The notes under the pieces: generated by a model
What the model saw: the letters and a program-made list of their open reading frames with translations, nothing else
What the model was told of the DNA's origin: nothing
The model's database searches: none
Assembly: GCF_029227915.1 (NCBI RefSeq)
Contig: NC_079886.1
Location: forward strand, 13,199,001 to 13,263,000
Origin: Hydractinia symbiolongicarpus
Taxonomy: Eukaryota; Cnidaria; Hydrozoa; Anthoathecata; Hydractiniidae
Direction of reading: 5' to 3'
DNA length: 64,000 bases
Shown: piece by piece, positions 33,645-44,795 of the stretch
How positions within the stretch are numbered: position 1 is the first letter of the stretch
How the letters are laid out: each line of letters opens with the position of its first letter
Made by a program: the position numbers and the translations under genes

Positions 33645-34113
33645 GCTGTTTACATGTACCCGACATGAAACTCATGCGGGCGTGAAATTTCATGCCGGCA
33701 TGAAATTTTTTCGGTGCACACAAAATGTTCCTGCCGGCATGAAATGAATTTATTCTCAAATACATGCTGGCCATTGCACTGGCGAAAAAAAATTTTCTTC
33801 AATAAATGAACATATATAGCTTTTGATTTCTGTGTCATTCAGCTTCTTTATGCAGCACTTGTGTATATTATAAGCTGTTTTCATACAGGAATGAAACACA
33901 TTTTGTGTTCACACCGTAATATTATGCTCAAAAAGCTACGACATGATATTTCATGCCCGTCTTAAGGACGAGCATGAAATCATGGCGGCATGCAATAATT
34001 TCATGTCGACTTTGACGTGTGAACAGCAATAGGGTTTCCTGAAGACATCGAAATGAACTCATGCCGGCAGGAGTTTCATGCCAGCATGAAAAAATGCGTG
34101 TAAACGGGGTCTA
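33645..34113. mobile_element. MITE with GTTTACACG ends and nested palindromes
   Basis: About 470 bp bounded by imperfect inverted ends (GAGGCTGTTTACATGT at 33645; ACGCGTGTAAACGGGG-type at about 34098-34112). Dense palindromes TTTCATGCCGGCATGAAA, CATGAAATTTCATG and GACGAGCATGAAATCATG fill the subterminal regions, so the strand would fold extensively. No coding capacity. Flanking TAAG/TTAA words are not an exact duplication. Confidence 0.6.
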
Positions 34114-36508
34114 AGATTTTGAAATTTAATTAACATTCTTCTCGTATGCATTTTTCTTGAAACAGATAAATACTCTTGAAACACCTCTTTTACATTTGAA
34201 ACTCTACTTTTGTGTTTAGTTGTAAGTACATAAACTGGATTTACAATTTCATCGTGATATGTAATTATGTTATTACAAATGCATAATTAGCAACGAAAGC
34301 ACATGCTATAGTATTTTGTAAACAAAAAAAGAAAGTTTATTTTATTTTAAAACAACTTTCTGGAATCAGAACTTATTTTATCAGTTAAAATAAACATTAA
34401 TCTTCCACACATTTCGTCCGGCGCCTATCTATCAATATTTTTTTTCATGGTCAAAGTGGTATACTCAAGCCTGTAAAATAGGTTAATATCACGGTTAAAC
34501 GCTTATTTTAAAAGGTATTGTTAAAGATAATTAACTGCTATATATATGGAGGTGTGGCACTAGAGGGCTAAAATATGCTGATATCAGCAGCAAAAATCTG
34601 AAAATCATAAGGCAGAACCACATTTTTTCAAAATTACCCAGGGTTCGTTGTCCATCATATTGGGCAGCGCTGAAACTTGTGAACGAGACGCGGTTGGAAC
34701 TAAGGAAGTCTTAATTTTTTTTTTTCATTGGATTTACAAGAATTTGAGGTACCCCACAATGAGAAGTAAAGAACAGAAACGTCTTTCTGATGTCTGATGA
34801 TAAAAAATGGTCGCATCTGGATAATATTTATTTTGTGACTTTAAGCTACCTAGCTAGTACCATGCCAGCACTTCAGGGGCACATTTGTTATTAAACAATG
34901 ACGTGATAAAGTACAAAAGCTAAATATATTATTTTTATGTAGCTTGCTACACAAAAGATTTTTTAAGGCATTATGTCAGTTTAAATAAAGATAGCTAGCT
35001 ATCTATTTGGACCTCCCATAACAGTGGAGACTTGAGTATATAGCTAGTTAGGTATGTAAGGCATTGCATGTTGGTTAAATATGTTGCCGCAACAAACAGA
35101 AACCTGTATTTCATAAATAAATTTCTACAAATGTTCAGGTTTCTTTTATCGAACGGGAACCTATTTTTCATAAATAAATTTTTGTAGATTTTTAGGTTTC
35201 TTTTATGAAATAACCAAATTTGGGAAAGTAGTAATAGGCTGAAGTAATATTCGCTTGGAGCCGGAAGACCTAATGTCTCTGTCCAGGTTAAGACTTAGTA
35301 AAGGGTAAACTGTGTCACACGGAGGACACTTAGTGTAATGTGTTACAAATCCAGTGGAGCGCTTATTGCATTAAAGATACAGTATATTTTTCATAAACCA
35401 ACATTCACAGGACTTATGATAAAGCCTATTGATACTTCTGCAAGGCAAATACAGTTGTTTAGCATTTTTCATTTTGCATAATAAGTTCCTGTGGATATTC
35501 AAAAATTTTGAGTGGCACTAGGCAGAGCGATTAGTGCAAGTAAATGTGTTGCAGATCCAGGTGGACAAAAAAATAACTTTCTAACCACTTTGTATTTATA
35601 CCACATAAAAATTAGATTATGTATTTGGCACTGTGCTTTAGAAGCACATTTCCACTTTCTCTGAGTTGGATAAGTTATTTGGTCCTAAACCTGAGACACA
35701 TTTTACCTGTTTGAATTATTTTTAATCCTGAGAATCACTTTGAATGTTTTCTATATATATGGTTTGTCAAAATTGATATGCTGTGAAAAACAGTTTATCG
35801 GCGTCTCAAAAAAATGGCTAAATTCAGGAACTCAGAAACTATGATAGTAGTAAAAATAAATTTTGGGTTCATTTCATCAAACTGGTTTCAAGTCATTATT
35901 TCAATTTTTACTGAAGTAATAGGACTTTTACTTAGTATAGCTTTTAACACCGCTGACACCAAAATGGCTGCAGGGACTAATCGGTTTGAAATTGATTTAT
36001 AATATTTTATAACAACCTTTTTTTCTTATGTGTTTTTATTTTCCTTCAAAAGTTGTTGCATAGCTTATGTATATGACATTAGGATAAGGATGAAAAAGTT
36101 ACTGTGGGGCATGAGTTTTAAACCTTTCAGCCAGAAATTTAAAAACTAATAAATGACAAAATCGCAAAAGTTTATCTTAAAAATTTTAATTTTTGTTAAT
36201 GTGAAAGTAATCCACATGAAAAAGTTTCTGATGTTTTTTATGAAGAAATCTTCCATATTACCCATATGGGGTAACTTCAAGAACAATGAATTTTCCTGCA
36301 GGTTTTCTCAAATATGTGTAATATAATTTTAAAAATTGTGATGTAATTTTCCTCTTAAGTTTTGACTTTTAACCCAGCTAAAAAGCTCAGCCTTGTCCTT
36401 TCATACTTAGTCTAGCTAGCTAGGGCCAAAAATTTTAATATTAAAACTTGTCCTATTTTACTGATTATTAAGTAATAAATGCTAGAATAATCCTAAATCT
36501 AACTATAG
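34114..36508. other. Intronic DNA with a 57-bp tandem duplication
   Basis: At about 35099-35212 a unit of roughly 57 bp (AACCTGTATTTCATAAATAA ... CAGGTTTCTTTTAT) is present twice with several differences. Two similar words (GTGTTACAAATCCAGTGG at 35340 and GTGTTGCAGATCCAGGTGG at 35549) suggest another diverged duplication. TAGC-type microsatellites are near 34983 and 36411. No exon was identified; the ankyrin exons on either side join in frame without one here. Confidence 0.5.
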
Positions 36509-37548
36509 GGTAGCTAAGTACGGAAGCCGATAGGTGCGAAAAATCTTTTTCTAAATTGTGTGAAAATGTTATTCGAAATAGTAAAAACGTTATTCGAAAT
36601 GGTGAAAATGTTATTCGAAATGGTGAAAATGTTTGCCGAAATAGTAAAAATGTTATTCAAAATCGTGAAAATGTTTGCCGAGAAATAGTAAAAATGTTTC
36701 CCGAGAGATGGTGAAAATGTTTCTCTAAATAGAACTGGGACGAGTTAAGGTCTGGTGCCGAGTATAACGGTGGTACCCCGAAGTTCCCTTTTTTAGCTGG
36801 AAAAGTAAAAGAGAATAAATAAAGATGAACTTCTCTTTGTGTTACTTCTTTTTTAGAGTTAAATAATTGCATATTCGCCCATGTTGAATCCCTATTGACA
36901 CTTTCTCCAGTAATAACTACTAGGAAGTTTAAAGGAGCGAGAAATCGTTTCATTAAAGTCTGTTTTCCAATAGGTAGCGAAGCGGTCGTTTATTTTGAAA
37001 CTCTGTATTCTGATTGATTAGCGTCCTGAATCTGTGGCGCAAAAGTAAAAACTTGTTCCAACAATAGTTCGCCTGGGTGGGGCTGTGTGCACTGGGTAAA
37101 AAGGGGCAAGTCTCTAACTCTGTCATTTTGGTAAAATAGCTAATTTCTTAGTAATTCACCTACCAAATACCAATTCGGTTGTATTTTCTGGAGATTAAAA
37201 CAGATGAGCTCTTGTACCTCGTTACCAAGCCTTTGCGGTCATAGCCTTTCGCTGTGTTCTTGTGGTCAATAGAAGATATAAAATACCCTGGAAACGAGGT
37301 TAGGGTCATGTATTTTGAGAAATATTTTCTCTTTTTTCGGGAAACATTTTTACCATTTCGAAAAAGATTTTTTTCTTTTTTGGAAGAGATTTTCACCATT
37401 TTGAAAATAATTTTAACCATTTTCAATAAGATTTTCTACATTTTGAAAAAGATTTTTACCATTTTGAAAAAGATTTTCACCATTTTGAAAAAGATTTTCA
37501 CTTATTTGGGGAAAGATTTTTTGCACCTATCGGCTTCCGTAGCTAACC
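36509..37548. mobile_element. FB-like foldback transposon with tandem repeats in both arms
   Basis: The ends GGTAGCTAAGTACGGAAGCC (36509) and its inverse (ending at 37548) are followed inwards by GATAGGTGCGAAAAATCTTT-type sequence. The left arm (36545-36722) consists of about nine degenerate 21-bp units (GTTATTCGAAATGGTGAAAA). The right arm (37312-37520) holds the inverse repeats (TTTTCACCATTTTGAAAAAG). The roughly 590-bp centre has no transposase. This is the architecture of Drosophila FB-type foldback elements. Low-complexity open frames across the arms (for example 37160-37426 and 37254-37739) are translations of the repeats. Confidence 0.75.
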
Positions 37549-38097
37549 TACCTGTAAGAACAACATCAAACAACATCGAGGCTGTTCTCTTTTGTAAACA
37601 AACCCAGTGGTATTTTGTAATAAGTACCCGATTTTATGTGTGCATTTATTGCGCTTATGAGTGTAAGCAAAGCGCCCTGTACATAAATCCTAAAAATTTG
37701 TCATTGGCTTACTCTTCACGAATGACACCACGTAACTAATAAACCGTACTTTGCTATTTTCTGTAACCTATACCGAGATTTGGTTGTGATACATATCAGA
37801 ATTAATTGTCTTAAAAGTTTTTACGAACAATGTTTACCGACTTATATTAGGCACATTTTCTATACAAATTTTACATACCTGTGGCGTGTTACAGTCAGAT
37901 TTCCATAGAAAAAAGTTAGCCCCATTAAAGGGGAATATGGAATCTGATCATATTTTTGCAAAAAAGATTCGGCCGAGCACCTTGGGCACTGATTCTTTTG
38001 AAATTAAGAACAATAGAAAATTTAATACATTTAAAGCATACAGAAATGAAGTTGTTTCTCCTTCTGTATTCTTTCTTTCAAGGTTTGACGAACAGTT
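37549..38097. other. Intronic DNA
   Basis: No recognisable feature. A short AT-rich open frame at 37886-38101 has no family resemblance. Confidence 0.4.
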
Positions 38098-38257
38098 ATA
38101 AAGATATTGAGGTTTAACAGGTTTTAATGACGTAATCAACCCGTCTGTTCTTACTGTTAACAAATTCGGCTACATCAAAGGAAAATGAACACATCTACTT
38201 TGCCTGTTATAGATAGACAGACACATACAGTTTTCTTATTATTATTATAAGAGATTC
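38098..38257 (-). mobile_element. Helitron 5' end fragment (minus strand)
   Basis: On the minus strand it begins TCTTATAATAATAATAAG at 38257, followed by GTGTCTGTCTATC and an ACATCAAAGGAAAATG-type block, as in the Helitron copy at 6650. Only about 160 bp remain, reaching AAGATATTGAGGTTT near 38100. Confidence 0.6.
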
Positions 38258-38640
38258 TAAGCTCCAAAAGGTGTTTTTTCTTTGCTTTTCTTAAAGTAAA
38301 TTTTGATTCAAGCATTAAAGAAACACCGAGATACAGTTTAGTACACACACGTCATACATTCGAGTGGCATGGTTTTCATGTGCTTCTTAAATCAAGTTTT
38401 GATAACATACAATCGATGGAAAATTTAAAAAGCTTTCAATATATATTGGTCGATTTAAACCTGTTAAAAACAAAAACACAAAAAGGGTGTTAATGAAAGG
38501 GGCTTAATGATATTATATAACATCACCGTAGAAATGGTTGCAAGATATTGTATGAAAAATTTTTTTTTCACAAAAGCTTATAATATAAAGTGTAATAAAG
38601 TGCACAAAGCAGCATTTAAAAAATTTAAGTGAATGTATAC

Positions 38641-38694
38641 CTGCACCACGTTCTATTAAAGTCTTTACAACTTCATGAAATCCCCAAAAACAAG
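38641..38694 (-). CDS. Ankyrin-repeat gene, exon 1 of those found
   Basis: A 54-nt exon read from 38694 to 38641, with acceptor TGTTTTTTAG and donor GCAG/GTATAC. Entering with two bases of a split codon, it reads CFWGFHEVVKTLIERGA and gives one base to the next exon to form the Asp of GADVN. GFHEVVKTLIERGADVN is a textbook ankyrin helix 2 and turn, and it is completed only after splicing to 31846. The upstream exon is uncertain: a 43-nt candidate (38795-38753, KYLHVTVNQFIMHFS) fits the phase but not the repeat length. Confidence 0.8.
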
Positions 38695-38695
38695 C

Positions 38696-39237
38696 TAAAA
38701 AACAGAAAAGTATTACAGTTTTAGCTAATAACAAAAAGTTAATGATACTTACAGAAGTGCATAATAAACTGGTTCACAGTGACATGTAGGTATTTCTGCA
38801 GCATGTACAGATTTAGAACAGTAAGTGATTGCCATTGTTAATTGACTACTTGTTAGCCTGTGGAAAATTCCATATTTATTCCGCATTTGTTTTTTGTGCT
38901 TTCTTGTTAGCCTGTTAGCATGAAGTAAAAAAAATACTTTGTGGGGGAACCACAAGTGCAGTACAACTATTGTGAACATGGAGAGTGCGGGTATTATTAT
39001 AACTAGGAACATGTCGAAAATACCTCCAAAATACATTTTTAGCTAAATTAAAAGGAGGTGGCACAAAGAGGAGCCTGTCTTCAAATCACATGTTAGCACA
39101 GTCACAGACTTACATGTATTTATTATCTTCAGAGCTAGTAGCACAATAGAAAACTGTCATTCATTCGTACTAAAATGTTCTGTTATCCTATTGAAGGTTA
39201 TTTCACATTAATCGCATACTAAAAATATCCATTGGTA
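38696..39237. other. Upstream flank of ankyrin exon 1
   Basis: Contains the phase-compatible but weak exon candidate 38795-38753 (acceptor CTGCAG, donor GTAAGT). The 95-codon minus frame 39036-38749 over it includes unspliced sequence. Nothing else is recognised. Confidence 0.35.
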
Positions 39238-39782
39238 TTACTGTGGAAAGTTTATCATTTCTTGAATATGATAGTTTAGTAGGCGACGTTTCGGGAGAGC
39301 CTTCTCCCATCATCGGGCAAAGTAAAATAATGTTGCGCATGTATTTATATAATTGCAGAGGATCGAAATTCATAAAAATTAACCAATCAGAAACGAGCTG
39401 ATAATTACAGTTAATTACGGTAATTAACATTTTCGGACATGGATGTAGGTAACTACTTTTTCTGTAGGGCTGGTAACCAAATCTCAGGAAGTTGATACGA
39501 GATGCTGTTTATGTGTTTGTTACGTTCTACACTGTTGATGGTTTCTTTAATCTTCCTGGCCGTTGTTCTGGATTCTCTGTCAATGATTTTCTTCTCATCC
39601 CAATTAAACTTATGATTTCTGCTCCAGCTGTGGTCCACAATTTCGTTTTTCTTCACATCTCCGTTTCTCACTGCGCGCATATGTTCTTGTACTCGTTGCT
39701 TAAACTTTCTTTTTGTTTCGGCTATATACACTGCATCACAATCTTTACACGGGATTTCGTAAACAACATTCCACTTTCGCAA
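39238..39782 (-). mobile_element. Penelope-like element, inverted 3' part with GIY-YIG domain
   Basis: A minus-strand copy of a Penelope-like element 3' end. It contains the intact C-terminal GIY-YIG nuclease region (39782-39453): NVVYEIPCKDCDAVYIAETK, RVQEHMRAVRNGDVKKNEI, then a NWDEKKIIDRE stretch and INSISYQLPEIWLP at the end. GIY-YIG nucleases cut the target for target-primed reverse transcription in this class. Downstream of the stop is a 200-bp tail with GACGTTTCGGGAGA and a CACAGTAA terminus at 39245-39238. The next bases (39783 on) belong to a plus-strand copy, so the two parts form a large inverted repeat. Confidence 0.85.
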
Positions 39783-41352
39783 CTATTTCTTTATTTGGAA
39801 TTGAAGCTGGAACACCGTTATACAACCTATCAAAATTTGTTGCTTCTATCCTCAGCAAATTCACAGCAAGTGACCACAGCAAAAACTCAAAAGAATTTTC
39901 GGAATACATCAGAGAAATAAAGATAGCAGACGCAGAATGCATGGTATCATTTGATGTCACATCACTCTACACAAATGTTCCCATAAAAGACACCTTAAAT
40001 ATCATTAAAGACCTTATCGAAAACAATGCTGCATTCAGTGAAAAGACAAAGATTCCAGTACCGGATTTTCTGCGTTTGGTCGAACTTGTTCTAACCAAAA
40101 CATGGTATCTGTTTAATAAGAACTTCTACACTCACACAGACGGAGCTGCCATAGGAGGCCCTGCATCATCAGTAGTCGCAGAAATATACATGCAAGCACA
40201 CGAGACAACAGCATTAGTCACATCAGACAGACGTCCAAAGGTTTGGAAAAGATTTGTTGACGACGTATTCGCCATAATCAAAAGATCTCATCTAGAAGAG
40301 TTCCATGAACACATCAACGGCCTACATCGACAAATCAAATTCACTGTTGAGCTTGAACACGATGGAAGTATCGCTTTCCTGGACACTGTGGTCAAACGCA
40401 AGAATGGTTCCATTTCAGTTTCAGTGTATCGTAAACCAACACACACTGACCAGTACCTTAACTTCCAATCAAACCATCAGAAATCTTGCAAAGAAAGTGT
40501 CATATCTTTATTACTGAATCGTGCCAACAGCGTTGTCAGTGACAAACAGGAGAGGAAAATAGAAATTCGTCTTGTAAGAAATGCATTAAACGCAAATGGA
40601 TACAGTCATAAAGTCATCACGCAAGTAGAAAATAAAATGAAGAGAAGATGCAACGGAGACAACAAGGAAACATCAGAGGAATTTATCGCATCAGCATTCC
40701 TACCCTTCGTACCAGGTACCAGCGAGATCCTTCGTCAAGTTTTAAGGCCACACAAGATCAAATGCATTCTTACCTCTAAAGACACCCTAAGAAGCACTTT
40801 GTCTAAACCAAAAGACAAAATAAACCTGGAAGAACAAAGCAATGTTGTTTACGAAATCTTGGTAAAGATTGTGATGCAGTGTACATAGGAGAAACAAAGA
40901 GAAAGCTTAATGCGCGCAGTGAGAAACGGAGATGTGAAGAAAAACGAAATTGCGGACCACAGCAGGAGCAGAAGTCATCAGTTTAATTGGGATGAGAAGA
41001 AAATCATTGACAGAGAATCCAGAACAACAGCCAGGAGGATTAAAGAAACCATCAAGAGTGTAGCACGTAACAAACACATAAACAGCATCTCGTATCAACT
41101 TTCTGAGATTTGATTACCAGCCCTACGGAAGAAGTAGTTACCTACATATAGGTCTGAAAATGTTAATTACTGTAATTAACTGTAATTATCAGCTCGTTTC
41201 TGATTGGTTAATTTTTATGAATTTTGATCCTCTGCAATTATATAAATACATGCTTAACATCATTTTACTTTGCCCGATGATGGGAGAAAGATCTCCCGAA
41301 ACGTCGCCTGCTAAACTATTATGTTCAAGAAATGATAAACTTTCCACAGTAA
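39783..41352 (+). mobile_element. Penelope-like element, main copy (RT plus broken GIY-YIG)
   Basis: 5'-truncated Penelope-like retroelement on the plus strand, joined head to head to the inverted 3' part. It includes the RT (39790-40855), a damaged GIY-YIG region and the 3' tail ending CACAGTAA at 41345-41352. The segments 39238-39775 and 40845-41352 form inverted terminal repeats of about 0.5 kb. This inverted or partly tandem layout is characteristic of Penelope-type integration. Confidence 0.85.
39790..41113 (+). pseudogene. Penelope-like RT / GIY-YIG polyprotein
   Basis: RT blocks in order: APLYNLSKF-like GTPLYNLSKFVA (39810), SFDVTSLYTNVPI (about 39950), a GGPASSVVAEIYM block (about 40155), the catalytic FVDDVFAI (about 40252-40275), FLDTVVKRKNG, YRKPTHTDQYLNF and the thumb region to VVYEI (40855). 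The RT is open from 39713 to 40888. Next to the nuclease start, the PCKDC codons are altered and shifted (about 40857). About 20 bases are missing near 40905, which removes part of the GIY-YIG helix. The reading then resumes to about 41113. The N-terminal RT segment is also lost. Inactive as it stands, although the RT catalytic box is intact. Confidence 0.88.
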
Positions 41353-41605
41353 CTAGTGTATAGTTCAACATTACTTTAGTTCCTCAATGAATATACAAGG
41401 AGTTCAAAAAGAGAGGGAGATACATCTAAGCAACTTCCTTTTAAATTTTGTTCCATTTTTTTCTTTCTTTACGCACTTCTTTAAAACCCATTCATTGCGC
41501 CGTTTTTGCTGTATTTGTACATGCCGAGAGTGAGATGGGAGTTTTAACGACAAAGCAGAACTTTTAAAAAACTTATTAAGAACTATAACACACACAAATT
41601 AAAAC

Positions 41606-42412
41606 ATGGCTCTACTTTCAGTAGGTAAAATTGAAGAACACTGTTTCAAATACATTGGATTAAACATACAACACACAGAAAATGGTATGACAGTGTGTCA
41701 AACAGAATCCATATCAGGCATGCATCCCATTGCTCTCTCTGCTATTTGCAAAGCTATGAAATTTTCAGGGCTGACCAATGCAGAAATTGCCAAGATTAGA
41801 AGTGAGCAAATTGGATTGCAAGTCAAACTAGACTAGATATGTTATGGTGTTCGTCACCTCAGCATATGCATCAATCATAATCCAGAAGTGAGACATGTCA
41901 TCACTTGGTAGAAACGATAACCTCAAGCTTGTTATGTTCTGTGATGCATCTCATGCGAATTTGCATCAGATGGTGCATCTAGTGCAGGAGGACACGTCAT
42001 CTTTGTTGTTGGGGAGAGAAGCAGCTGTATCCTCAATTGGTGTTCCAAGAAAATAAAGAGAGTCGTTGAAGTACAACAGCTGCAGAAGTCTTGCACTATC
42101 AGAAGCTTTGGATGATGTTATTTATTTGAGAGAAATATTGTGTGAATTATTACAACTTGGCATGATGGAAACACCTGTGGAAGCTAATATTGACAACAAG
42201 AATTTACACAGCCTAATCCATTCAACAGAGGTTATCAGTGAGAAAAATTACGAATTGAAGTTGCAGCGATCAATGAAATGTTGTCCCAAAAAGAGATAAC
42301 AAAAATCAAATGGGTCAGCACTAGGACAATTAGCTGATGGATTAACTAAACAAGGATCAAGCTGCCAGAAGCTACAAGAAGCTATAACCTGTGTCAAGCT
42401 GGATACTGACTA
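41606..42412 (+). pseudogene. Ty1/copia pol remnant (RT end and RNase H)
   Basis: KIEEHCFKYIGLNIQ (41625) and the following block correspond to the end of copia RT. In broken frames follow the RNase H landmarks MFCDASHAN (about 41938), STTAAE-like (42075), ALSEALDDVIYLREIL (about 42090-42140), IDNKNLHSLIHST (about 42190) and the terminal LADGLTKQ (about 42330). Copia RNase H ends with exactly such an LADxLTK box. Several shifts and stops (41836, 42050, 42260) show decay. No LTR is recognised. Not active. Confidence 0.8.
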
Positions 42413-42712
42413 GGTGTGGACCATAGTTTATTTTACACTGTTGACTAGATATCACTCAGTCGAAGTTGCGTTATTTTTTACTTTATCGAAGTTATATTAT
42501 TTACAATTATTTCCACTCACACAGAAGAAGAGAAATGGACAAGTGTGTTAGACTGCACATTTATGTATTGTTGTGTTATATTTTAGATGCTGTACTAACA
42601 ATAACTGGTGGGTGTTTAATATATTATTAACACAATCAATGTGTGTTTATTCCTGTTTTGCAGGATCCACATAATAGTTTGAGCTTTTTTATTCAATCCA
42701 TTAATTTCACGT
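42413..42712. other. Non-coding spacer
   Basis: AT-rich. No recognisable feature. It may include the decayed 3' LTR of the copia remnant. Confidence 0.35.
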
Positions 42713-42979
42713 TCAGTTATATATCTGTTTATTCTCATAACTATCCTGGTCACCACCAAATGATGTTTCCTTAAATTTATTTACGGCTTCATGGCTACTG
42801 TTAATGAACTTATCCATCAGATTTATTGTTTTTTCATTATTGGAGGATTCCAACTTATCATCAACCTCATCTGATACTGCTCCTTTTGCTTCTTTTTTTG
42901 CTGATATATATGAAATACCTCTTGGGGCTGCCCTGACAAGCTTCGTTACTGTAGCAGCTGCTGTATAATCTACATTAAC
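42713..42979 (-). pseudogene. Unidentified open segment A (element fragment)
   Basis: A clean minus frame of about 88 codons without a start codon reads TAAATVTKLVRAAPRGISYI, then a charged stretch (AKKEAKGAVSDEVDDK), then MDKFINSSHEAVNKFKE, and ends at 42713. Codon-like composition suggests a former protein. It meets segment B (plus strand) almost end to end at 42975, as if an element had been inverted there. I do not recognise the family. Given the Polinton-type integrase that would be adjacent after removing nested inserts, it may be from the same large element. Confidence 0.4.
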
Positions 42980-43209
42980 ACTTTATTCCAAAAAGTATAA
43001 CAAAAAGATTGCAAAAACTGTTGAGCTATCAGAACTACTTATCAGTAAATCATTAACTGATGCTTTCGTCATAGATTCAAATGACTTTAGCCATCTCCAG
43101 AGTCCATACTTAGAAGTAATGAATGGCATTAGAAACTGTGACTATAAAATAAAATCAACTATTGAAGAAAATTATCAAAAAACAGTTAGGATGAATGAAA
43201 AAATTTAAA
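42973..43209 (+). pseudogene. Unidentified open segment B (element fragment)
   Basis: A clean plus frame of about 78 codons with no start codon reads KKYNKKIAKTVELSELLISK, then LTDAFVIDSNDFSHLQSPYL and IRNCDYKIKSTIEENYQK, ending at 43209. It is hydrophilic and helix-prone, with no membrane segment or known motif. It ends about where the LINE copy begins (about 43262). It may be part of a larger mobile element interrupted by the LINE. Confidence 0.4.
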
Positions 43210-43261
43210 AAACACAATAGAAAAAAAGTAGTGTTTGCTATGAATTGTTTTTTAACTGCTT

Positions 43262-44769
43262 ATCTATGTGTAATAGTGAATTGTTTCAAGGGCAAGGGTG
43301 ATGCATTAGAAAGGGGTAACTATAGAGGTTTGAAGTTGGTTGATCAAGTAATGAAAGTTATTGAAAGAGTGATTGATAAGTTACTTAGAGAAAGAATTGA
43401 TATAGATAAGATGCAATTTGGTTTTGTTCCAGGGCGTGGCACTACAGATGCAATATTTTTACTCAGACAGCTTCAGGAAAAGTATTTAGGAAAGAGAAAG
43501 AATCTCTATTTTGCCTTTGTAGATTTAGAGAAAGCTTTGATAGAGTGCCACGTAAAGTTATTTGGTGGGCTATGAGAAAATTAGGTGCGGATGAGTGGCT
43601 AGTTACGATGGTACAGTCTATGTACAGCAATGCTAGAAGTCGTGTCAGGATTAACGATTCACTTAGTGATGAATTTAGTGTAAATGTTGGCGTACATCAG
43701 GGTTCTGTACTTAGTCCTTTGTTGTTTATTCTAGTCTTAGAAGCGCTGTCGATGGAGTTCAAAACAGGTTGTCCATGGGAGTTATTGTATGCAGATGATT
43801 CGGTTCTCATAGCAGAGTCGATGGAAGAATTAGTTGAAAAGTTTGAGAAGTGGAAGAAAGGACGAAGAAAGGAAGAAAGAGAAAGGGCTAAAGGTAAACA
43901 CAGCACAGTCTAAAGTCATGATTAGTAGCATTGCAGCCAAGTGTGACCTTGTAGTTGGAAAGTGGACTTGTGGAGTTTGCAAGAAAGGGGTTGGTAGTAA
44001 CTTAATTTTTTGTCAGACTTGCAAGCATTGGGTACATAAGAAGTGCAGTACTATTAGTGCAAGGTTGAGAGCTGACATACAGTTTGTATGCAAGCGTTGC
44101 AAAGGTGAGATTATGGAGAATGAAGTATTTCCAGCTTTAATGATGTACAACAGTGGCTCGTTAGAGATAGTTGAGAGCTTCTGTTACTTAGGTGATATGT
44201 TGGGCAGTGAAGGGGGTGTTGGAAGAAGTGTTACTTGCAGGATAGGTTCTGCTTGGAAAAAGTTTAGAGAGTTACTTCCTTTGTTGACTAGCAGAGTCCT
44301 GTCAATTGAGGTAAAAGGTAGGTTGTATGAGGCCTGTGTTAGAAGTGTTATGTTGTACGGTAGTGAGACATTGGCAGTAAAGCAGGAAGATCTTGACCGT
44401 TTAGAAAGGAATGATATGAGAATTGTTAGGTGGATGTGTAACGCCAGTCTGAGAGACAGAAAGAGTTCAGATGAGCGAAGAAGCAGGCTAAGTCTCCGTA
44501 GAATTAAAGATGTTATTCAGATAAGAAGATTGAATTGGCTGGGGCACTTGGAAAGAATGGAGGAGGATAATTGGGTAAGAAAGTGTAGAGACTTGATAGT
44601 TCCTGGGGCAAAGCCCAGAGGCAGACCGAGAAAGACTTGGCAGGAGGTTATAAGGACAGACTTGATACAGAGGAAGTTGAGTTTAGATCTAACACAGTCT
44701 AGATCAGATTGGAAGAGGGTCATTAATATACCCCGTCCAACCCATGCTAGCATGGAAAACGGACGTTAA
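43262..44769 (+). pseudogene. LINE reverse transcriptase with inserted PHD-like zinc finger
   Basis: RT landmarks: FKGKGDALERGNYRG, FVPGRGTTDAIFLLRQLQE, YFAFVDLEKA, VGVHQGSVLSPLLFILVLEA and the catalytic LLYADDSVLI (about 43780-43810). A one-base loss near 43536 (EKAF to EKAL) and an 11-base insertion-type change near 43872 break the frame; the last 311 codons are open (43834-44769). Between RT and thumb lies a Cys/His cluster CGVCKKG...FCQTCKHWVHKKC...FVCKRC (43975-44100), the spacing of a PHD finger. The C-terminal part has WLGHLERMEEDNWVRKC and GRPRKTWQEV, ending MENGR with a stop at 44769. RTE relationship is judged by motif style. Confidence 0.88.
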
Positions 44770-44795
44770 GCCGAGAATGATGATGAGAATGATGA
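43262..44795 (+). mobile_element. RTE-like LINE, copy 1 (5'-truncated)
   Basis: Non-LTR retrotransposon with RT and C-terminal domain and a 3' end of ATGATG-type microsatellite (44776-44795), common in RTE-like elements. The 5' end is truncated within the early RT (NCFKGKGDALERGNYRG). It is about 95% identical to copy 2 (57863-59205) by eye. The tail abuts the start of a Helitron (TGTATATAATAATGC at 44796). Confidence 0.88.

Noticed and set aside
37254-37739. 161-codon plus frame
   Set aside because: Its Phe/Ile/Lys-rich repeats are the translation of the foldback arm repeats, and the frame runs out of the element.
38753-38795. Additional ankyrin exon upstream of 38694
   Set aside because: Splice sites and phase fit, but the peptide KYLHVTVNQFIMHFS makes the repeat too long compared with the ankyrin pattern; left as a weak candidate only.
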